DNA of 64,000 nt, taken from Parus major (Eukaryota > Chordata > Aves > Passeriformes > Paridae). Positions 1 through 13,876 of this stretch are shown one piece after another. Under the pieces are notes generated by a model. It did no database searches and was not told the DNA's origin. It worked only from the letters and a program-made list of their open reading frames with translations. The DNA lies in assembly GCF_001522545.3 (NCBI RefSeq), contig NC_031776.1, positions 33,246,709 to 33,310,708 on the forward strand. Reading direction: 5' to 3'. The position numbers and the translations under genes are program-made. Numbering within the stretch: the first letter of the stretch is position 1; each line of letters opens with the position of its first letter.

Positions 1-1679
1 TATTTGAAATGAAGGCAGGACGATCTTGTAGTGCCCTATGGCAATCCATCTGGGGAAGATTTCAAAAATATCCAACACTTACTTTAATATAGTCTGTCCC
101 AAAGGCAAAACTATTTGCTTTTCACAAGGATTTTTATGAGCTACATCTTAAAAGTAATCACGGGCAGAGATAATTTATTGTTAGCCAGGGAGGATATTGA
201 AAGGCAGGGGAGCTATTAATCATCTATGCAGATATGGGTGAGATGCTGGCCCTATGGAAGTCAATAGTAAAATTCCCATTGACATCTGTGAAGCTGGGCT
301 ATTACTCTCTGTGCTGGAGGTTTAAGTGTTTGCTCTGTCTATTAGGTCAAGTTTCTCTTTTACATAATTTTCTGATTTACACAGAGTTACGCCAAGGTTT
401 GACCAAGGGAATATCTCCAGTTTGCTGAAATTAATGTTTTTCTGCAGGAGGACTGCTTCAATACTTCTAATAGGAATTGTTTCTGTATTACAAGGTGCAG
501 GCATGATGTAAAATCTGAGTGTAGAGGTATGGTCAGTCTTTGTGCAGAATTGTGAGGAGGGTGTGGCTGAGATCATGTTGAGTAAGACAGAGTCACACTC
601 TCTTCTACTGATGTTTAATTTTGCTTTCCTAGGGAGAAGTTCACAATGGAGCTGTCAACAGCAAGTCAAATAAATAATTCCAGGAATATCCACACTCAAA
701 ATGCTTTCATACAATTACCAGTGTCCTTCAGAATAATCCATGCCTTTCATGAAAGGTGGCGATATGAGCCCCAAGAGTTAATTCTGCATAAAAAAGAAAA
801 AAAAATCCAGAAAAAATGCATTTCTTTGAGCAAAGCTCTTCCCTTTTCTGTTGGAGAGGGTGTCATGTTTTATAGCAGATCACTTGGTGACATTGTGCCT
901 CTTAGATGTCATTATCAACACACTCTCACTCCTGTCCAGTATTTAGATTCTTTGTAAAATGTGTTGCTGATGCTTCATAAAGCTCCATCTCCTCTGTAGC
1001 CATAAAGGATGTGATCAAATTATTTTTACCTGCTTGTAGACAAAGTGCTCTAGAGGCATCATTTTTAGTCTCAGCCCATGGGAACAGAAGTGATTAAACA
1101 ATTGCTGTTTAAAAATAGCATCACACATCACCAGCAGTCCATCGTGGAGTCAGCTGTAAACCAGCAGCAGCAGAAATGTTTGTTTTCACCCTCTTCTGGG
1201 CTGTCATGGCAGACAAAATATTCTCTTTCTCCAAATTGATTTGTTCTGAAAGCCCAAGTATATTTGTTTTCCTGAGCAAATCCTTATGATTAATAATAGT
1301 AGTGAGAGTTATTCTGTGTGCTTTATTTTAATGACTAAAACCCAAAACACAAGAAGGTTTGTGTTCAAACAAGGCTGGAACAAAATTCATTGAGATATTT
1401 TTGCTTTTCATGTGTCTTTTGTTTGGTGTTCAGGATTCAAATCTGTAGCACCATACTCTAAATCCCTATATGGGAAAATCAGGGTCAGGCCCCAGTGATG
1501 GATTAAATCTCACTATCCAGAATATTTGAAACTGCTGTTTTGTTCAGAAGCACGGGGCTGATAAAAGGGATGATAGCCTTATCTATATATTTGTTTTCAT
1601 GTATATTCAAAACAGGCTGAAAAGCCTGGTCTCTCTTAATTAAATCATGAATAAATATGAGATTTCCTCTTGTTAAAGC
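1..1679. other. Unique AT-rich non-coding sequence, no gene seen
   Basis: Both strands contain only short open frames of about 60 to 100 codons with no recognisable protein family. No splice-bounded exon, RNA gene or transposable element could be identified. The texture is ordinary AT-rich avian intergenic or intronic DNA. Confidence 0.7.
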
Positions 1680-2560
1680 CCAGCCTGCTGCCCAAGCTCA
1701 GACTTTCCACACCATGCAGAGTTGGATCACGCAGGTTCAGCTGGCTGAACCCTGTTGTCAGCAGCTTGAGTGATACGTTCAGAGTGCACGATCTGGTCTG
1801 GTGCATAGAGAATAAGATCTATTGAACATGATTCTGGCACCCCAGAGCTTGAAATTAAGATTCAAAAAACACACTGGCCTCCTTCCCAGGGCTGTGGGAT
1901 GTCAGTCCTGGCAGTCAGCACCATGGTCCCACTTCCTGGGACCCACGTTCCTTATTTCCACCTCAGAGAGGAGCGTATGTTCCCCTCCAAGGACTCAGGC
2001 CCCACAAGGTGAAATTCCCAGGCTGAGGACTCATCTGGGCTTCCTAAAAATACAGCCCCACCTCATTATTCCCTGGGAGAGCGAGCACATGGAGCAGGCA
2101 GGAGGCTGGGACAGCAGAACTGGACCAGCAATCAAACCCACCAGGAGCACACCCAGATCTCAGAGGTTTTGACACACATTGCTCTCCCCACCCTTAGGTG
2201 CCACATATGAGCTGCTTTCTGTCTGTCTGCCATGCTGTGGCTGGTCACCCACCCATCCCCAGTTGGGAGGGGAGGTGCTCCTGGGTATGGAGCACTTGCT
2301 GCTCTTCTCTGCACAGTGCAGAAGGCAGCCAGCAGCAGCAGAGGTGGGTGGTGGATGGCACAGGAAGGAGCAGGAGAATGGTCCAGGCCACGTGATCAGT
2401 GTTCGGCACGCAGAAAGGCATCAGATGGAAAAAACATCTTAATTATGGCAATTCAAGGCAGAAGTAAAATTGCTTCCCTAATTTTGGAGAGTGCTGATAG
2501 GAAACACCCACCCTGCTAAGGCTGGAGCACAGATGGAGCTGGACTGCCAGTGATGAGGTC
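1680..2560. other. GC-richer block of unknown nature
   Basis: This stretch is visibly richer in G and C than its flanks. It carries several overlapping open frames on both strands (for example 1822-2172 plus and 2132-2314 minus). None resembles a known protein and their overlap suggests they simply reflect fewer AT-rich stop codons. It could be an old degraded repeat, an exon of a non-coding transcript, or a local compositional island. No CR1 signature was found in it. Confidence 0.4.
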
Positions 2561-4440
2561 GTTCAAGGGGGAATGTGGAAAGGGCAATGCCTTTGGGGCA
2601 AGGTCCTGCTCTTTCACTGGATGCTGGCTTTCTGCTAAAACTGTCAGGCATTGCCTTTCATTGCCCCAGTTTACCCGTTCCTTCAGGAGAAGGGCTAGTG
2701 AAAAACATGCTTTTCTGCATTGAATATTGCCCATTTGTCCAAGCTTTTCCAAAGAGCAGCTGATTTCAGTGCCTCTGTGACTCTGTGAAAAGGCTGTGAC
2801 AGTTTATTCCTCCGGCTTTTCCGTGCAATGCACAAAGCCTTTCCCACTACCCCAAATATCCATATCCCCAGAAGTGCATCACAAGCCAATATTCATGTAG
2901 ACTTCCAGAGCACTGCAATATCCTTGGAGGTGGGGAGGGTTCCCAAGGGAGATGACTAACCCTGATTTTTTAATCAAACAGCAGAGGGTTGTAATGCAAA
3001 CAGATTCAGATACCATTTTCACATCCCATTCCTCAGTGTGTTAACCCTCAGTAACACCTGATCTGCCCACAGACTATGGAAAGAAGGGCTGCCTGTGTCC
3101 TGCCTGCACTGCACTTAGCTGTGGAAGACAACACTTGTTCTTCTGGGCAGCAGGGAAAGGATTCTGAGCCTGCCAGGAGCCCATAAAGGCCAGCAAGCAA
3201 GGGACCTGGACAGACTGAGGAAGACATGATGGCAACCTGAAGAAAAAGACTGAATCAGGGTAGGAGCTTCCTTTTGAAGAAGGGGAACACACAATGCATG
3301 AGGAATAGTTATAATTCTGAAGCCAGACCATAAAAGCCATTCTCTTCCACTTGCTATATCAACTTGGGGCACCTTAAAATGTGCTGAGTAATCAGTGTGC
3401 ATATGGTGAAATGTGAGCATGCATCCATGCAAGTGCAGTGTTTGGTAGAAATGGAGGCAGGGAGTGGGGAACTAGCTATACATAATCTTATGCTACACTG
3501 AAGTACTCAACGTAGGAAAATCAAGGTCATATATTTTGTGTGCATTTTTCAAACCCAGGCTACATTTAACGGGCCAATTTTGACTTATTATTCTCCCTCA
3601 CTGTTCCTGTGTTAGAAATCTCACACACATGTTGCAACAAATTGTGTAATGGATTTATTTTCCTGTGGACAGAATCATTTTGGTGCTTTGAACCCCACTC
3701 CAACCCCCATCTCTTTATCAGGTGAATCTCGACTCTCTCATGGTGCTTCTACATTAAGTTACATCTCTTGGGCCAATTCAGGACACTCACTGTCGGCAGC
3801 ACAGTACACAAATTTCAAATTAGCTTTCCGAGTAATCAACAATTTATCATTTATTTATGTGTCCCTTTTATATCTAGCTTAACATTTAAGCATTAAGCAA
3901 AAGTCTTTGAGTTAACTATTGCATTTCATTCTGCCTAATTGGATGTATGGATCCTCTTTTGTTTGATATACAAAACTCTTGTGATGGGGTGTAATTCAGC
4001 TAACATTTCTGCTTTTAGTACATCTTTCTTCCTGAATTTCACTAAAAGGAGTGGGAAAAAAGTAGATGTGTGTCATACAGAGTTTTTTACATTGTGGAAT
4101 TCATAACCCTCATAGGACAATAATATAAATGATGCATCATCAAGTTCTGCATTGTCTGAGGCGTGTACCTGGCACTGACAGAAAAGGAGCTTTTCTGAGT
4201 AATCCTTTCACACCATCAGCCTTGGAGGGGCTCTGCTGCCCTGGGCAAAATTCCACCCTCACCAGTCACCCATACAAAGGGGTCCTGAAAGTTTTGCAAG
4301 AGTCACCCTCAAGACTTTAGAGTTCAGCCTTTTTCTGTCAGTCACGTTACATCTTTTTTTCAGAAGCAAGGCTGATGCTGTAGCTATTTTTTTTCTGAAA
4401 ATGGAAAAGTCCTTTAGTTCTGTGTTTTGTTACTGGTTCG

Positions 4441-4520
4441 TTTTTTTTTGGGGGGTTGGGTTTTTTTTGGTTTTTGTCAGTTCTTTTGCTTTTGATTTTG
4501 TTTTTATTTTTTTAATAAAA
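4441..4520. repeat. T/G-rich low-complexity tract
   Basis: A run of T-tracts broken by G-runs (six Gs, then three, then two) followed by TTTTG-like units. The open frame reading through it (4401-4739) begins with a Phe/Val-rich stretch that is only the translation of this low-complexity DNA. Confidence 0.75.
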
Positions 4521-5037
4521 CTCTTCCTGTTCACATCCAATTTTCCATTCTTGTTCCCATCCTGGATCCCAGTGGCCCAGCAGAGGCTGGCAGAGCCCCT
4601 GATACTATGGAAGGAAGAGGTAAAGACTTGTCAGCTTTCAGAAATCAGTCCACCTGAAAATGTCAAGCCACCAGAACTGCTCCTTGTCAGCTGCAGCAGG
4701 ACCCATGAGCTGTTCAGCTTCACAACAGAGAAAAAGTGAAACAAGTAAGAGTGGTTTGTTGTGTGTCTTGGTGGCTGTTGCTTGTCAATGGAGGAATTTT
4801 ATTAAATTCAGAAACTTTGAAGTTAGAAGGTATCTGGAGAGAAAATAAAACCTTGACCCTCTTACAGGTTAAAAAAATATAAGAAAAAGGAGATCATGGA
4901 GAACAATATCTAAAACAAACAGCTTGGAATACTGGGTATTAGGGACTTATTTGGTGATAGAGAGGAAAACTTACTAGATATGAGTTCCAGTAATAGCTTT
5001 CTATAGCAACCACAGAAATATGAGATCTGGGCAAAAG

Positions 5038-5053
5038 GAGAGAGAGAGAGAGA
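5038..5053. repeat. (GA)n microsatellite
   Basis: About eight uninterrupted GA dinucleotides. Confidence 0.85.
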
Positions 5054-8000
5054 TTCTTTTTGCCTCTGCTGATGAAGAGAACAATTTTTCCTTGAGCGTG
5101 TCTAGAGAAATATACCAGAAACCTTTATTCACCACACGCTCAACAAAGGAATATGAGAATACCTTATAATGTGATGTGTAGGTGCCTTGTTCTCTCCCAA
5201 TATTCTTACTTATCCCACCTAATGATAGTAAGAAAAATATTGTTTTAAGTTTTATTTCTTTGAATAAATATTTGCTTACTGAGAGGGATTTGCATTTTGT
5301 TAAAAAGCCAGGGCACACCTGTGCAATCATATACTGAAGGACTTAGATGAGAAGATTAAAATGTTCAATAATTTCAAGATAGAATTTGCATAATCTGGCC
5401 ATGAAATTGCAACGATGTAGGCATAGCTATGGCAGTTATATGCGTTTTACTTTCCAAACAATTAAGAATGTAAAATGTTGACCTAAATGAGTAAAAATTG
5501 ATCTCAAAGCTTACCCAAATTATAGGAAAAGTGTCTCTGCTTCAAGTCTAAAGATACTTAAATTATAGCTGTGTTTTGAAATTCCTGTTATAGTCAGAGA
5601 TAAACTGATTTATTTTTGGTTTACTTACAGACAAAATCTACTTAATTTGGCACTAATGATTATTCGTTAACTTATGCTTCCTTTCAACCATATTTTAAAT
5701 TTCAGTGAAATTAATATAAGCTATGAACATGAAGATAAAGAAAGGAAATCCTGAGTCTTGAACTTGAGTGTGATGCTTGTTAAATACTTTGCACTAGTTG
5801 TTCATTGCTCAGACACACATGATTTCTGTTGATTCTCTGCTGCTGTGGAAGGATCCTGCCTGGTTCTGTTGGCCTCTTCACCTTAGCACCTATATTTGTA
5901 CTTCCCTGTTGCTGCCCCAGCCTGTCCCTCCTACTCGTTTATCCCAATCCTTTCTCAAGCCTAGGAGAAGAGTCTTCAGCCCTAAAAGGTTTTCTTCTAC
6001 CTTACCCAGTCCTGTCTGGCACGACCTTGTGTAAATTCTTGTATTCCATATTTATGCCACGGTTCCCATCTTCCTCAGGTCTTGAGATGCCTCTAGGAAC
6101 AGATGTGAATCCTGACAGTAAAAATGAACAACATGAAAGAACAAGACTTGATCTCTTTCCTCCCCCCTCCATCTGAATCTCTGCTCTAGCTAGCAGTACC
6201 AACGGTTTTGGTATCCTGTTGCAAATGAACCTGTCTTGGCTGAAAGGCGATGCTATATAAGATTTATATGTTACAATTATGAAGTATTTTTAGATGTTTC
6301 TCCAGCATTACAACATTTCAGCCAAAAAATCTAAAGTTGCATAAAACACTTGAAGTGTAAACCTTGAAATGCAGTTTTAATAGTGCCCTCAGCTTGGCAG
6401 CAACCCAGTATTGCACCAGACCTGAACCAGGAAAAGCAATAAACTCCCTAAAGGCTCTGGGTGGGGAACATCAGTCAGGAAGCACCTAAATATTAATACT
6501 TGTTTGCATTCAGGAATCCCATTCACAATGGGATGGCTCCGGTCAAAGTTTCAATCCTGCAAAAAAGCCTTTAATCCACACCCCAGTACTGAGGGGCATA
6601 GGATGTGTGTCTGAACTGGCTTGGTAGGTTTCTTTGGACCTGGTGAGCCAAGAATTCCTAGCTCTAAAACTGGGTTGTGGTCAACGTAAACTAAATGAAT
6701 CAGGAGTATATCAGTAAAAGCAGATTATTTGCAGCAAAATGGCAGCCTTGGTACCCTGTATCACTTCTCCCCTAAAGGTTCCCTGTTCCTACAAAAAAGT
6801 TATTGAGAAAGAGGAGTGAGGGAGTGGGAAGGGAATCATTCTTACTCCAAACCAGAATTCCTCAGATTTTTATCTAGTTCGTTCTGTGCTGCACAATGTT
6901 CTCAGGTATCAGTGATGCCATTCGTGCAGAAGTAATCAACTTACCTTACAGTACCCATCTCTTTGTGAGGAAAACAAGCCTCTCAGACATCTCCAAATGC
7001 TGTCTTCTTTTTCTTTTTTTTTCTTTCCTGTAATTGTTTCTTTCTGGTTTATGTCTGATAATGCTCTGTTAATCAGAGTTATCTCCATGTATCTGATAAC
7101 TATTTATAGTATAAAGGGAGCAACACATGGAGCAAGAACTCCTTTCTACCAGCCAAGAGCCCTACATTTTAAACCCAGAAAATCCTGTTCCTCCCTGCTT
7201 CTGGTCCTCTGGCAAGTAGAAATGGGAGAACTGGAAGGTGTCCCTCCAGCCTGGCACCCTGAGGCACAAGAGTAGAGGAGTTCACATCTTCTTAGAGTTC
7301 TTCATACTTCTGAGGCATTAAACTTTTAGTCCAAGTTCCTAATTCCTACATCTTTGTGTTCTGCTGTTCCTGACCATATTTTAAATCTAGACTGAGGTGT
7401 CTTGTGGCTGTTTGGTGAGGTGTGTTTGCATTTCCACAGACCTGCTGCTGAGCCATCCTCCCTCACCATTTCAGGCAGACAGGCCTTGGCACTGTAGCAG
7501 CACTTGAGCACTCCCAGGTCTCGTGTGTTTGCATGTGAAACCAACTTCTCTGAAATTCATCCTGCTCCTACATAATGGCTGTTCTGCCTACTGCAGGATA
7601 AAATTAACTTCAAGGTGAGAGATTAAACTGTGTGCATCGTCACAGAAAGAACTCACCCCAAAGTTGCCAGCAGGAATGTATTGCAAGAGATCATGCTGCA
7701 GGAAAATTGCTGCTGCTGCTCCTTCCATCCCATTTCTGAACCAATCTCATGTTGATTCATGTAGCTCAGATTTGTTTAAAGGAATGAGATAATATTGTGC
7801 CAGTGATATGCAGTCATGATTCAACTTACACCTCTATATTCTGTTCATTACAAGAAACTGAAAATGTTAGCAAATTAATCATCAGCATGGATTCAATTCT
7901 ATTGATTTATTTTAAATTTATGCAAGGTCTTGCTACCATGGGCCATACCGATATTGTCCATTCATAGCAACACTAAATCCATGTAAGTCTGAATTTCAGG

Positions 8001-10082
8001 GCAGGAACCAAAACTAAAAAATATTATTTCTTAGAACAATGTTACATTTAGAAGAAGGAAAAAGGGAGCCATAATCATTGCACGTATTTTTAGTACTTTC
8101 CTGGACAGGGTGAGTGTGTGGAAATAAAGGAAATAGGTTTGATACTAGTGATTTTGAGAAAACACATCTTTAGTTTTATAGAAGTACAAGACTCTGCCGA
8201 GCAGTATCAAATATAGTTCCCTACATAAAATGCTGTTAGTTTGCCTTGTCAGTCTGCTGATGCTCCTGAGCTGCTGAGCTTGGCATGGAGGGGAGCTGTG
8301 GGTGTCTTGCTGGAGTAACAGAGCCACAAGTGAATATGCTCACAATTTTGAAATGATCATTTTTACTCCCTTTCTCTTTAAAGCTCTCATTGGAAAGATT
8401 TTATGTTTCTTTGAACATTTTCAAAGTTGACTGTTAGGACAATAAGGGTTTTTAATCAGCTTCATCCTTCTCTTGCTCCCCCTTCCTCTCTTGTTAATTC
8501 TGTTTTTAAGCAGAGATTTCAGGATATTTTCTTTTACCTCTCCTTCTGTTTGTAATGATTTTAGAATAAACTCCAAATCAGAGTAGTCCTATTAGATAAG
8601 TTAATAAGTATCTAGTAAGCAATATATAATTTTATCCACCATGCAATGGACATTCAAATTTACATCAAATTTATTCATGATAACCAATGAACTCCTGTAA
8701 AACTCACTAGGATTTGAAGTGCAACACTTCAATATTTTACATATATTTTCTTTAAGAATTTTAAAAGTAGTAAAAACCCAAACCCAAGCCAATCCTTTGA
8801 TTTGATCCATTATGAATACACAGAGATGGTTTCCTTAGTTTTGAATTTAAAAGCCTTTCTATTTTTATCCCAAAATATAATTCACATAACTTAAAAGTTA
8901 TTATAAAATCAGTGGTTAATTGATTTTTATTTTCCCTTTATTTAGTATGAAATAGAGAGCTGTGGGCTAAGCCCATTAATCCATGATAGCTGCTATATAA
9001 AAACTACAAATATTCTGAAGTTTCCAAAACAAACAACTCTGAATTAAAAAATTAACTTAAAAAGTCAGAAATCAGCCTGAGGGAAGCTCAAGGAAATGAA
9101 TAAAAACATCCAGAAAGAATTAGAATCAACACTGGAGAGAGAGTAATTGGGATGACTTCAGGCTGACTAATTCACACACTGAAAGTCGATGATTTTGAGA
9201 GTTTAAATTTGGGGGTTTTTTAAGACTTGTCTTCATTCTTTCTTGGCTTTACTAGAGGGATCCACAAAAGTGTGTATTTCTACCTGCTTTTCCTCATTGC
9301 CACAATATACACACATGCACATATGTGTGTAAACCTACTATACATTTCCAAATTTATATGGAAAAGACCTTCTTTGAAATGAAATACACCCCAAGCTAAC
9401 TACTGCCAGCCAGGAAAGTAATTACTGCCCAAGGCAGGCAGGCTGCAGTGCTCATATGTGATACTGTCCTGGAAATCGTGTGATGCAGGAGCTAAAACTT
9501 CCACTTCAAATGCGGTGCTTCTTCACCATCAAAAAGCAAATTCTGATATTCTGCCTTTTTAGTAGGGGAAAAATGCATAATGGCTCAGTGTGGCTGAATT
9601 CTGGGCATTTAGCCCAAGGTAATGCAAAAAAATATTTCACTTACTTCAATGAAATAATTTCAGATCTAAACCGGACTAACTGAAAATAGGTATTTTTTGT
9701 TTGAACTCCAACTTCTCTCCTAACTGAATTCTTCAAGGAGATCCCATATTCTCACCCAGCAACACACAGAGAAAGCTTTTTTCCCCGCTTTGAAAAAATA
9801 AAACCTTCCCCTGATGTATTAACCACCTAGATATTCATATGGTCAGCACAAATTACAGGGATGACTCTGCCAAAGGAAGATATATTTGCAGTCAGCAATC
9901 TCTCCTCCTCAGATGTCAGTGGACATATCAAGAAAGTAAACAAAATTAGAAATTAGGCTGAGAAGAATAATAACAGCAAACACTTCCAGTTTGGTGCTTC
10001 CAGAACACTAAGAAGTCACTTTCCTGTGAAATTTTCTGGGCTATTTGTGCAGTATCTTCAGGATCAGAGAACTTGATGCTTT

Positions 10083-10165
10083 TATATATATATAAAGAGA
10101 GAGAGAGAGAGAGATAGATATATACATATAGATATGTATAGATATAGACATATACAGACATGTAC
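10083..10165. repeat. Compound microsatellite (TA)n(GA)n(GATA/TACA)n
   Basis: Three abutting simple repeats: TA dinucleotides, then GA dinucleotides, then an imperfect GATA/TATA/TACA stretch. Two overlapping minus-strand open frames here encode Tyr/Ile/Ser/Leu-rich stretches that are artefacts of the repeat. Confidence 0.9.
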
Positions 10166-13100
10166 AGCTCGTGGTCCTCAGGCAGCCAGTGCTCTGCAGA
10201 AAAACACACCAGCACAGCCTTAAATAAGAAATGAGATCCAATTTTGGACCAGCTTGGCCCAAGGAATGTGAGAAGTCGGATACAGAAGTGAGACGTGTAT
10301 CTTGATTTTGTTAGAGCTGTACTGCTCTTCCAGAAAGAAATGAGGGAGCACTCTGCAGGACATCTGGAAAGCTGAAAGGAGGAATGGAAAAGGCAATGTT
10401 AAGAAAACTGAGCTGAAATTTATCCTTTGCTATTAAATAGGATGTTTCTTTCCCAGACTGGCTCATGGAGTCACAATTTATGGTTTGCACTCCTGGATTT
10501 TCTGGATGAAATAGATTCAGTGGAAGCCTCCATGTGAACTCCCATCCAAATTACTGCCTTCCTCCAGGTTCTTCCATGCAGCAATATCCTGCCCATGCAG
10601 GCTAACACATCTTGGCCTCTGCATTGCTCCAGGAGCTCACAGAATGATTATGAGCTGGTATTTCTACTTCTAAGTGGGAAGAGTCAGGGTTATTATCAGC
10701 TTAAGTGATGCTACAATTGCAAAAGAACAAAAAGAACCACCCAGTCTGCACCTTTTAACCAGAAATACCTCTTAAAAGCATTATAGTTGCTGGTAAAAGT
10801 ACACATATCTACTTTAATTCATTCTTGAAGATGTTTTGAGTTGTGTAGTGGAATATTTAATACTCTCCCTGACCGTAATAGTAGAATGAAAGGCAAACAA
10901 AATACTCAACTATTTTTCTACTGCATTTTTTTCTCCTGGAGAGGTTACAGTATCAGCAAATCATTTCAATGTTATGGTCTCACCTGCAATTATGCCTTCA
11001 ATTCTGGTTATTTCTTAGAATGTGTAATGTTAATAAAGGGATATACCAAGCAAAAATGTAAACTGTAAAAAAAAAGAGAAACCTTGAGATAATTTTGGTT
11101 TTATATTACTGGCAGTAATAATGGCTTAACTTGTGCAGAAATGATAAAAAATGAAACAGTAAATAAAATGCTAAGTGCTGTATATTACTTACCAGGAGGT
11201 AAACTCTGAGAACATATCAACTTTCTTAGTGTAAGAGGGATAAAACATTCAATAAAACTGAAAACTCTCTACTTTCAATCATATAAGAAAATGTAAAATT
11301 ATATATCTCCTCTCCTGCCTCCTTCTCCCACTATTGACCCCTGGAACTTGAGTTTAGTGACTGTTGGGGTTCTAAAGAGAAGAGTAAGGATTTTTATGGG
11401 TAGTAGAACATTGTTGACAAATGTACAGTGAAAACTTCCTAAAATGTTCCCACTTCATGGGATTTGCCAGTAACACAACGGAGTAAGGACAACACTTTCT
11501 TGCTGTCCCTTCTGAGGTGTTCTTGTGTCTTTCTTGCAAGTGCTTGAGGGAAGAAAACTCCTGGTTTTTGACCATGCCAAGGTCCATATGTGATATTACA
11601 TCTCCCAAAAAATAAAAATAAAAAGATTTTTACTTTTTCTGCTTCCAGACTAATTAGCAATATTGCAGAGGGTTCCCCCAGCCTCTATGAATGTAAGTAA
11701 TTTCATATTTCATAGAATTTGGGTCCTCCGTTCCAAAAAACCTTTCCTCCTTGCTTTTTCTTCTATCCCTGTTTCTCACTGGAGGTCACCAGGGTGTAAT
11801 CTTTGCAGATGGGAGGAAAACCACAAGTAAAGAGGAGGTGAGATGCAGTGTTTGAGAGAGTGAGGTCTTGGCACTGCACTGATACAGGGTCTGGCTCCCT
11901 GGGTAGATGAATCATTCACTACTTTTCAAAATACATCGTGCTCTATTCCTTGCAAGTAATCCCATGTGAAATCATGCCCAGGTGAAATAGTTTTCCATCT
12001 GCTTGCTGGTTTTGCTGTCAGACTTAATGTGTTCTGTGAGCATCCTATAAACAACTCCAAAAGGAAGGGCAGTGAGGAGGATTGTGCAGGTTGTAGTTAA
12101 ACAGAACTTGGATCATTTAGAAGTTTCCCAGTTTCCCCAAGCTGTTGGTTGTGGTAGGTCAATGTGATGTGATACAGAGACTGGGGTACACCAGGTTCTG
12201 TCAGCCTCAGAAATGTCATGTCTCCACATCTGAGTGGAGAATAATTTGCTGATGTCATGCACTGAGGTGTTGGGTCTCTGGTGCCACAATGACATTGGCA
12301 TGGTGTTTTCCTGACACAGAGAGAACAGGAGCAATGGTGTTTACAGGTTCCCCTCCATCCTCCTGCCACTCGTGCACAGCGGGGCAAATGCAGTAATGTG
12401 TTTAGGAACTCATAAATCTCCCAAAGTGAGCACCCAGGGCTAGTCCCTTTCCCTGGAGAGGACTGCACACAATTTATTTTCATTCACACTCTTTTCATGC
12501 TAGCAGATAAGTAATCTTCCTGTTCTCAACTACTTCCTTAATTATAGCAGACAGAAGATTATTTACCACATTGAAATTCCTTTCAGATCCATTAGTTTGC
12601 TCAATGTACAGCTAACCATGACATTATTTTCTTTTGACAATGTTCTTGTGAAGAGTTTGCTAATACACAACAGCAACATGTTGGTTTAACAATGCTCAAA
12701 ACACAGCATCTACACTGACCATGTTTTAAAGGGTTAGGGAGGCATAATAATATCCCTTGGATTTGCACAGTCCACCCCCCAGGACCATCAGAAGGCTTTC
12801 ATAAGAGTAATTGATACAATAATCCTGGAAAGCACTTTTGAAATGGGAAGTATATTAACTTTATTAGCATATAACAGAACTATATAATAGATCAAGTCAT
12901 TAACTGGAATATTGTTATAGACTGAAAAGAGAATGTGATTTAAATTTTTTTTAAAAATCCATTATTTTTACTTCTACTATTATTTTAATAGTCAAATGCC
13001 TGTTATAAAATGTGCTTTGAAATATTTGAAGATGTATTTGATAATCCATCCAAAGTGGACACCTTTAGCACCCATCAGCTGGTGACTTTCATGTATTATA

Positions 13101-13569
13101 GCCTTGATGGTTACCAAAAAAAAAAAAAAAAAGAAAAGAAAATCCATTTGCTTTCTTCATTTTAAAAGAAATGCTTTTCACATCAGTCCCCAAAGTGGGG
13201 CTTTCAATCCAGAGACAGAGAGTTCGCATAACTCCATAGGAAGCAACAAAAGGTGGAGAGAGTGGCAAAGAGTACCCAGGCAGTGCTCAGAGGCAGATGG
13301 ACTATTTCAAAGGTCTGGAGCAGAGCAGAGGAAGAGGAGGAGGAGTGGGAGAGGAGTGTCAGCACTTGGCCTTTGCTGGGTCGTGTCATAAGATTAATAA
13401 AGAATTGGGAAGCATGGAGGATCCTTAAGGTCTGTGCCACAGTGCCAACAACCAGTCCCAGACAAACCTGGCAATCAGATTGCTGGGCTTTTTAATCCCA
13501 TTAATATTTTCAAGACTTCTTTGTGAGGGACCTCACAGCTACCTGGGAGGAGGGGTCAATCCTCCCTGC
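10166..13569. other. Unique non-coding sequence, no gene seen
   Basis: No gene, RNA gene or transposable element was recognised. A pure A-run followed by GAAAA units lies at 13116-13143. An unbroken 30-40 codon frame around 13010-13120 was examined and rejected as an exon. Confidence 0.6.
13116..13143. repeat. Poly(A) tract
   Basis: Eighteen As followed by GAAAAGAAAA. No recognisable retroelement body or target-site duplication was seen next to it. Confidence 0.85.
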
Positions 13570-13876
13570 ATTATCTAAAGGAAAAGGACAAGAGGGAATG
13601 GCCTTAAGATATGCCAGGGGAGGGTCAGATTAGATATTACAAATAAAATTTATTTGTAATAAAATTTATTTATTTACAGATAAAAATTTCACTGTAAGAG
13701 TGTTCAGGCCTTGAAATAAGTTGGCCAGGAGGTGGTGGAGTTGTTGGCAATGTTCCAGAGGTGTCTGGATGTGGCACTTGGGAATATGGTTTAAGGGTAT
13801 TTATGTTGGAGCTAGGCTGATTATGGAATGGGATGACTTTGAAAGCCTTTTCAAACCTTGATAATTCTGTGATTAA
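13570..13876 (+). mobile_element. CR1 LINE, 5'-truncated 3' end
   Basis: Reading 5' to 3', it shows the CR1 order: 'ggacaagagggaatggcctt', a 'gccaggggagggtcag' block, 'ccaggaggtggtggag', 'gaggtgtctggatgtggcac', then 'aaccttgataattctgtgat'. This is the far 3' end of the second CR1 open frame plus the short 3' UTR; no reverse transcriptase or endonuclease domain remains. It is clearly diverged. An AT-rich segment with a perfect palindrome (13636-13660) interrupts the body where the element normally runs straight into the 'aaaaatttc' block. The start is approximate. Confidence 0.88.
13636..13660. repeat. Perfect AT-rich palindrome inside CR1
   Basis: Arms 'attacaaataaa' and 'tttatttgtaat' are exact reverse complements around one central A. 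It is followed by further AAATTTATTTATTT sequence before the CR1 body resumes. Confidence 0.9.

Larger units (their letters stand above)
2561..10082. other. Unique non-coding sequence, no gene seen
   Basis: No protein-coding exon, RNA gene or recognisable transposable element was found. A T/G-rich low-complexity patch and a short GA tract inside it are listed separately. A small inverted repeat (arms 'tacacacat' and 'atgtgtgta') lies at 9308-9331. Open frames are short and without family resemblance. Confidence 0.65.

Noticed and set aside
9946..10262. Minus-strand frames with repeating Ser/Leu and Tyr/Ile stretches, superficially membrane-like
   Set aside because: The pattern is the translation of the GA/TA microsatellite at 10083-10165.
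13010..13120. Unbroken frame beginning MCFEIFEDVF that looked protein-like
   Set aside because: About 40 codons without a stop is expected often by chance. It runs into a poly(A) tract, shows no convincing splice sites, and matches no family I recognise.
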